From Amborella trichopoda (taxonomy: Eukaryota > Streptophyta > Magnoliopsida > Amborellales > Amborellaceae), in the NCBI RefSeq assembly GCF_000471905.2, contig NW_006495906.1:852222-916221 (forward strand): a stretch of 64,000 bases of DNA, written 5' to 3'. The translations under genes were made by a program, and so were the position numbers. The notes beneath the pieces were generated by a model. The model saw only the letters and a list, made by a program, of their open reading frames with translations. It did no database searches and had not been told where the DNA came from. Below are positions 58,715-64,000 of this stretch, piece by piece. Numbering within the stretch: position 1 is the stretch's first letter; every line of letters starts with the position of its first letter.

Positions 58715-59949
58715 AAAGTAAGCTCTAACTTGATTGTTTAGAGGCTAGGTTCTATACAAACCGCACCATTTTTTAATATGCTCCCATCTTGTACTTTGTG
58801 GTGTGGAGTATAATCGACCCTGGATTAATATTTCCACATTTGAAACTTTTGTTGACCATCCATTGATTTCAATAGTAGTCTTACCACACTAATGAGGGGA
58901 CAGGATTGCCATCAAATACATATTGCGAAGACCGCTCGAGAATGAGCGCTTTGTATACAGTGTTGTAGCCTTAAGGATCCTAAAGCGGTTGGTCTGCCAT
59001 GACCCTAACACTATTCAGCCAACATTCAGAATGCCATTATTTATCCATTTTGCAATTGATATGGAAAGAGACTAGCCACAAACATTTCATTGCAATTACA
59101 TGAACATGAAGCATAATCACGTTAAACGATATTATCTGGCACTTGTGCTAAGACCGAAGGGTTTGTCATTGAAATGCAACAGCTCAAAGGATTTTAAGGG
59201 CCCCATCAATCGCATTAGAGAAAAATTGATTCTATGGTGCAGGCATGCAAAATCTAAAATGATTCTGACAGTCCCACGGCGCCTCAACATTAGCTAGCAC
59301 TCATCAGACTGTATCAATCGTTCATAGGGCACATAATTTTTGGACTGTGAGTTTAACTTATATTCATCTAATATTTATATTCCACAAAGTATTAACTAAA
59401 CTTCGGCCATAAAACTAAATAAAAACTTAAATTAAATTGAGGTTGTGCATAACATTGTCTACCGACTGCTTTAATTTTGAGGTGCAATGATGTTTATCAT
59501 GTAACATTTGCGTCAATTGGTGTACAAATGTATCTCTATCTAAGACGCTTCTCTCACTCATCAATAAAACTCTATCTCAAAACTCTCTCTCTCTCTCTTT
59601 CAATCCAACATACTTTTCTTTCAATTGATATTGTATTCCAAAAATAATACTCTACGAATTAATAAAAAATAATAATATCTAGGTCTCAATTTTAACATTT
59701 AGGTATTATTTACTTAAAGCTAATCCAATACAGATACCCAGTTCTTCTTTAACTTCCAATGAGCTTATCAAATACAAAAACCATGAACTTCTTAACTTCC
59801 CTTATCAAACACAGAAACCAAGAACTTCTTAACTTCCCAGAGATGTTATCCAACACAGAAACTAGAAACTTCTTTAGGAACTTCAAATTTATAGTTCTTT
59901 TGGAACTTCCAATTTACAGTTCATAAACTTGCTTCCAGTTATCAAACAG
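58715..59949. other. Intergenic stretch, no gene recognised
   Basis: AT-rich; short repeats such as AACTTCTTAACTTCCC occur near 59785-59850. Nothing coding can be supported. Confidence 0.45.
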
Positions 59950-60654
59950 GCCCAAATGGATTCCAAAATTGACTTACAAAAAAAAGGAAATATTATAAAA
60001 AAACAAGTCAAATACTAAAAAAAACTTAAGACTAAAATGCCCTCTTCTCTCTCCTTCTCTACCCACCCTCTCTCTCGCGCACTCTCTTAATACCTCGCCG
60101 GTTTTCTCTCTCTTCAACTTACCTTACTGGCCAGAAATATCATAGCAGGGGAGGTTTTCCTGCAGCCAAGATCCCCACTCTTGGGGCACCGAGCACCATT
60201 CCTAGCCAATCAGTTGGTTACCCGACAACAATGTCCCATTTCCTTCCAAAAATAAGTAGCCCACTCATTTCTATGCCAAGAGGTCCCAGTTTCCAACCAA
60301 TTCAGAAACCTGCATATGTTACGGCAAGAAATAGAAACCCTAGTTCAAGAACTAGAAACCCCGTAATTTGTGGGCAACGAAAGTTCCCTTTTCCAGCCAA
60401 CCTATTGATTTTCTTGTTTTTCTAGGTTCCCAAGTCTGGTTTTCGATCATATATTGTACCCAAGGCCTCCATTTGGTTGAAACGAACTTAAAAATTTTGA
60501 GGCGTGCTGTTTGCTTCAAATTGAGGACTGGTAATATTCAAACGAGAATGGGATTTTGCTATATCGAGGTCAGAAGACTTGGAGTGAAGCTAGTTCTAGA
60601 GAGAGAAAGGGGATGCAGAGATGTTGATTGTAGTGAGTGGAAATTAATGGAGAG

Positions 60655-60762
60655 CAGTGGGTAGAGAGAGAAAGAGAGAGGGTGGGTAAAGAGAAAGAGA
60701 GAAAGAGAGAGGGTGGGTAAAGAGAAAGAGAGAGGGTGGGTAAAGAGAAAGAGGGTGGATAG
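60655..60762. repeat. Purine-rich tandem repeat (GGGTGGGTAAAGAGAAAGAGAGA units)
   Basis: Three to four units of about 26-32 bp, each with GAGGGTGGGTAAAGAGAAAG. They continue on the far side of the hAT element at 61301-61355. Confidence 0.85.
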
Positions 60763-61292
60763 AATTGTTCATAAAATCGCCACATCTAACTGTTAACCGC
60801 ATGGTTAGATCGGAACCTGTCATTTCCCAGTTCCGGTTTTGGGCGGTTAGGGTGATCAACCGGTATTTAAAAACAAAAAATTCAAAAACATTTATATAAT
60901 TTCTCAAAAATAAAGAATTTGATTTGCAAGGAATTTTAAAATATTATTTATATTATAGTAAAGATTAAAAATAGTTTTGGTCATTAATACTCACTTTTAT
61001 ATTTTTTTAGAAAATTTAAAAAATAGCTTTTGGAAAATATAAAATGGGTTAAAATCCATTTTTTTCATTAATTTTCAACTTCATTTGAATGTGTTTTGTT
61101 TCAATCATTCTATATATACTTTTCATATTTTAGTAGATTTTTTTAAAAAACTTTATTTTTTTAACACTTTTTTGATCGTCCGGGACTTACCCGGTTAAAG
61201 CGGCTGAATGGACTGGTTTACCAGTTAGGCCAGTTAAACCGCTTCTAAGCCCATGTTCGGTTAACCATTCCAGTTCGATTTTACTAACACTG
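60763..61292. mobile_element. Ac-type non-autonomous hAT element (530 bp)
   Basis: The right end reverse-complemented reads CAGTGTTAGTAAAATCG and the left end AATTGTTCATAAAATCG, followed on both sides by GGTTAACCG/GTTAACCGC blocks. Flanking octamers GTGGATAG (60755-60762) and GTAGGTAG (61293-61300) fit an 8-bp target duplication with two differences. CAGTGTT ends resemble Ac-like hAT elements. Confidence 0.72.
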
Positions 61293-61375
61293 GTAGGTAG
61301 AGAGGGCTGGTAGAGAGAAAAAGAGAGAAAGGGTGGGTAGAGAGAGTAAAAGAGAGGGGCATCCAAACCATTCGA

Positions 61376-61790
61376 AGACGGGATGTAAGCAACCACTTCT
61401 TTTATTTCAATTGAGTGAAGACAGTCCACAAGTCCTCCGGTTATTATAATTTCATTATGATTTTTTACTATAAACTTTTCTCCAACAAAAGTAGTGATAA
61501 ATCCAACCTTAGATATCTTGGAAACAGAAATCAAGTACTTCCTCATTTCGGGAGCATAAAGTGTCTGTTTTATGATCAACATCTTTCCATTCTTCAATTC
61601 AAAAAAGTAGTCCCCAACACCCAACACCTCAGTTTTTTTATTCCTCCTATGAAGATATGTTGTTTGGCCGGCCCCACGGGAGTGAAAGTGCGGAACCCTT
61701 CCGTTGTGTTTGTAACGTGAGCCGTAGCTCTCGAGTCAAAACACCAAGATGCACCATTGAGGTTGGCCAACAAGGTTTTGAAGACCACAT
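61376..61790 (-). pseudogene. Copia-C protease region
   Basis: 61788-61594 contains GASWCFDSRATAHVTNTTEGF, where the usual DSGA reads DSRA, keeping Asp but replacing the flap Gly. The C-terminal half follows in another frame (LGVGDYFFELKNGKML, LYAPEMRKYLISVSKIS). Coding similarity ends near 61376 where the foldback element begins. Confidence 0.8.
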
Positions 61791-61797
61791 AAATAAG

Positions 61798-62700
61798 TTA
61801 CTTGTTGGTTCTTAGATTCTTGTTCAACCTACAATTCTTTGCTATGTGACCCACCTTCTTGCAAACAAAACAATTCTTTGCTATGTGACCCACCTTCTTG
61901 CAAACAAAACAAGTTCTAGATTCTCTTTTCTCTTTATATTTTTTTTTCTTAGATCCTAGTTTATTGTTAAAAATGTTCTTACCCATTCCTTTATAACGCT
62001 TAAAGAAAGGTTTAGATTTTACCATATGTATCATCTCTTTCGGTGTCAGTTCTCTCATCTTCTCCATTGAGCGCAATGATTAGCTCCTCCAGCTTGGGAG
62101 CTTTTGATCGCACCGTAACGGAAGTAATGAAAGTATCCCAAGAATTGGGAAGTGAGTTCATGAGATGAACCACTTGCATGGGCTCTTCGGGTTGCATTCC
62201 AGTGGCTTATACTTCTCAAATGAGTGCACATGATCTGATATTTTCATGCTCTCGCTCATCTTGAGTTCATTGTACTTTTTCATAGCCAAGGATTGTTTTA
62301 TAAGTGACGGATCAACATGCTCCCTTTCAAGTCTCTCGTGCATCTCTTTTGCCATGTTCATTGACTCATATTCCGATATATATGAGTCGACCATCGCACA
62401 AAGCAAGACATTCTTTTTTTACGTAATTTTACCCTTCCAAGTAGTGTATTTATCCTTAGCATATTGGGATGAATTGTTATATGGACTATGAGGACGGCTT
62501 TCAATCAAGATGTCATCCACATCTTCCTCATAAAGCATATATCCGATTTTGCGCTACCAAGAGCAGTAGTTGGACCCATCGAACCTCTCAGTTTTTAAGA
62601 TCTCGGATATGAAAGTTCGTGCGGCCCTCTATCTCTTTTTTCCAAAAGCAATGAAAGACTCAATAAAAAGAAAAGAAAATAAATCTTAGAGGTAGCGAGA
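61798..62700 (-). pseudogene. Copia-C gag with duplicated zinc knuckle
   Basis: The N-terminus is in broken frames near 62590-62410 (RFDGSNYCSW, MLYEEDVDDIL). 62406-62158 and 62197-62012 carry LKMSESMKISDHVHSF and VVHLMNSLPNSWDTFI. 62076-61798 ends with two CCHC boxes that share a cysteine (CFVCKKVGHIAKNC followed directly by FVCKKVGHIAKNC). Frames are interrupted, so this is a relic. It is a different family from Copia-A/B. Confidence 0.83.
61832..61909. repeat. Exact 39-bp tandem duplication in Copia-C gag
   Basis: CAATTCTTTGCTATGTGACC and 19 more bases occur at 61832 and again at 61871 without mismatch. Thirteen codons are added in frame, creating the second zinc knuckle. Confidence 0.95.
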
Positions 62701-62702
62701 AG

Positions 62703-62718
62703 CCTTCCTCTGATACCA
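62703..62718 (-). other. Primer-binding site of Copia-C
   Basis: Minus-strand TGGTATCAGAGGAAGG lies one base from the LTR end (CTTTCA). Confidence 0.85.
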
Positions 62719-62719
62719 G

Positions 62720-64000
62720 TGAAAGGACTTTGATAAAGCACGGTGCATATATATTAAAAACATTCTCTATTCCTACACCTACAAGATCACTTACAATGTC
62801 CAAATACAATCAAACCACTCTTGAAATAAATAAAATAGAATAAAATCGGTTCTCAATTGCTGCCTTTTCAAATACAATTCTTTATTCAACAAACAAAACT
62901 AGACTTTATTGCTTTATAGAAAGAGAAGATTAAAACAAAAATAAATATTTAAAAAGGTAAAATTCTTGTAGATTATCTCAATTGGGCTTAGTACACCCCA
63001 CGTCGAGTCTCCTCTTTTCGATTGTGCTCGGGACCCCACGCTGAGTCGCCTCCTTCCGATGTTGCTCAGGATTTATGATCGGAATGTTGATTTTCCTACT
63101 ATGGTAAAAATCCACTCAATGACCTAATTTTGATCAAGCCTTTTATCGTGATTTTAGAGAGATGAGAGATGGATATATGAAGAAAGAAGAAGAGATCTAC
63201 TAGAAAGGGGTTCCACCCCTTTGCCGCCCACAAAGAAAGATACCGCTTACTATGACAAAAATCCACTCAATGGCTTAATTTTGATCAAACATCTTAGCTT
63301 GACTTTAGAGAGATGACAGATGGATATGAAGAGAGAGAGGAGAGATCTATTAACAAGGGGTTCCAACCCTTTGCCACCCACAAAGAAAGGCCCACAGCGA
63401 AAGACACCACATAGGCTTAGGTGTGCCACCCAAAATAGGCTTAGGTGTTCTACCCAAAACAACTTGGAGAGAGACGACACCACCTAGGCTTAAGTGTGCC
63501 ACCCAAAATAGGCTTAGGCATGCCCTCCCCTTCGTCTTGAGAGAGAGCTAAATTTGGAGCAGGGACAGAGAATTCTTAAAGAGAGAGAAGATAATACGTA
63601 CGTAATTTTATGAGGTGGGAGGCCTCTTTTTATAAATTTTATATGCCATAGATTTTGCCTCAATAAAAGTTTCCATGCCATAAATTTTGCCTCAATTCAT
63701 AAGGTCAAATCTCAACCGTCGATCTAGAAAGACTTGTGGGGTGAGAGATTGGAGTCAACCATCTCCTTGATCCACCATCAACAAGATTTGAGCGAGAGGG
63801 TTATCTCACTTTTCCTAAATCTATTCCCATCAAATAAGAAATGTTTATATTTCTTATTTTAATCCTTGAATCAACTAAATCTTGATACAAAGATTTAGTA
63901 AATATCTAAAACAATCAAAATTATCATATAAGTTATAATAAATACCTCAACTATTCAACTTTATCGCATAAGTTGGTTATACCTAAAAGATAAGCTAACC
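62720..64000 (-). mobile_element. 5' LTR of Copia-C, running off the window
   Basis: Begins (plus) TGAAAGGACTTTG next to the primer site. A TATA-like TTTATAAAAAGAGGCC (minus) lies near 63624-63639, a plausible promoter. The far end was not reached. It includes local tandem repeats described separately. Confidence 0.7.
63096..63530. repeat. Tandem repeats inside the Copia-C LTR
   Basis: A 151-bp unit (TCCACTCAATG at 63111 and 63262, through GGGGTTCCA and CCACAAAGAAAG) occurs twice. It is followed by four short TAGGCTTAGGTGTGCCACCC-like units between 63413 and 63520. Confidence 0.8.

Larger units (their letters stand above)
59950..61375. mobile_element. Foldback element with pyrimidine/purine arms (copy 2)
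   Basis: Left ATGCCCTCTTCTCTCTCC, CTCTACCCACC (60038-60070) is mirrored by the reverse complement of 61310-61360 (ATGCCCCTCTCTTTTACTC, CTCTACCCACCC). It belongs to the same family as 47290-48120 (shared AAGTCAAA and CTCTACCCACC blocks). The right arm is interrupted by a hAT element. The outer left end is approximate. It seems to have cut into the Copia-C coding region near 61375. Confidence 0.5.

Noticed and set aside
1..64000. tRNA or rRNA genes
   Set aside because: The Met-tRNA-like strings found (for example 19918, 34435, 58335 and 62703) are short primer-binding sites next to LTRs, not cloverleaf genes; no other RNA gene signal was seen by eye.

Overview
This is a stretch of a flowering-plant nuclear genome, AT-rich and almost entirely built of transposable elements. 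The evidence for a plant is direct. LTR elements carry initiator-Met tRNA primer sites (TGGTATCAGAG...). Chromovirus, Tat-like and Copia polyproteins, L1- and RTE-type LINEs, hAT elements with 8-bp target duplications and a plant SBT1-type subtilase relic are all present. The species cannot be named from the sequence. Everything below was read by eye and by manual alignment, and identities are approximate.

Layout. 1-9755: two 5' ends of one Tat-like Ty3/gypsy family point at each other; the right one (minus strand) keeps a decayed gag and a pol deletion fusion. 9761-10141 (minus): the only apparently intact cellular gene candidate, a two-exon gene for a 94-residue secreted cysteine-containing peptide. 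11869-26735: a duplicated non-coding segment (copy A), broken by a TIR element (12270-23232) that itself contains a 10.2-kb Tekay/Del-like chromovirus (12605-22837), then by a hAT element (23382-24543) and a LINE (25227-26460). The paralogous copy B at 31376-32705 lacks these insertions and so serves as an empty-site control. 26881-28699: a Copia element reduced to two LTRs and about 225 bp. 28700-31375: an L1-type LINE split by an RTE-type LINE.

34062-40275: a structurally complete but dead Copia element (Copia-A) with 372/373-bp LTRs and a likely target duplication. 40281-46165: poorly recognisable, probably old retroelement sequence with local tandem duplications. 46166-46790: a Tat-like gag relic. 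47290-48120: a foldback element with pyrimidine/purine arms. 50300-52161: a subtilase pseudogene that has lost the catalytic His and Ser. 52976-53589: a hAT element holding a 20-bp N gap. 54110-58709: Copia-B, the same family as Copia-A on the other strand, cut off inside the reverse transcriptase. 59950-61375: a second foldback element with a hAT insertion. 61376-64000: gag/protease and 5' LTR of a third Copia family (minus).

No tRNA, rRNA, CRISPR array or operon was found. I see no clear new defence or metabolic system. The points most worth a second look are the small secreted peptide gene, the convergent Tat arms with diverged internal tandem repeats, the dateable nested-insertion stack with its paralogous empty sites, the foldback family, and a gag gene whose zinc knuckle was duplicated by an exact 39-bp repeat.
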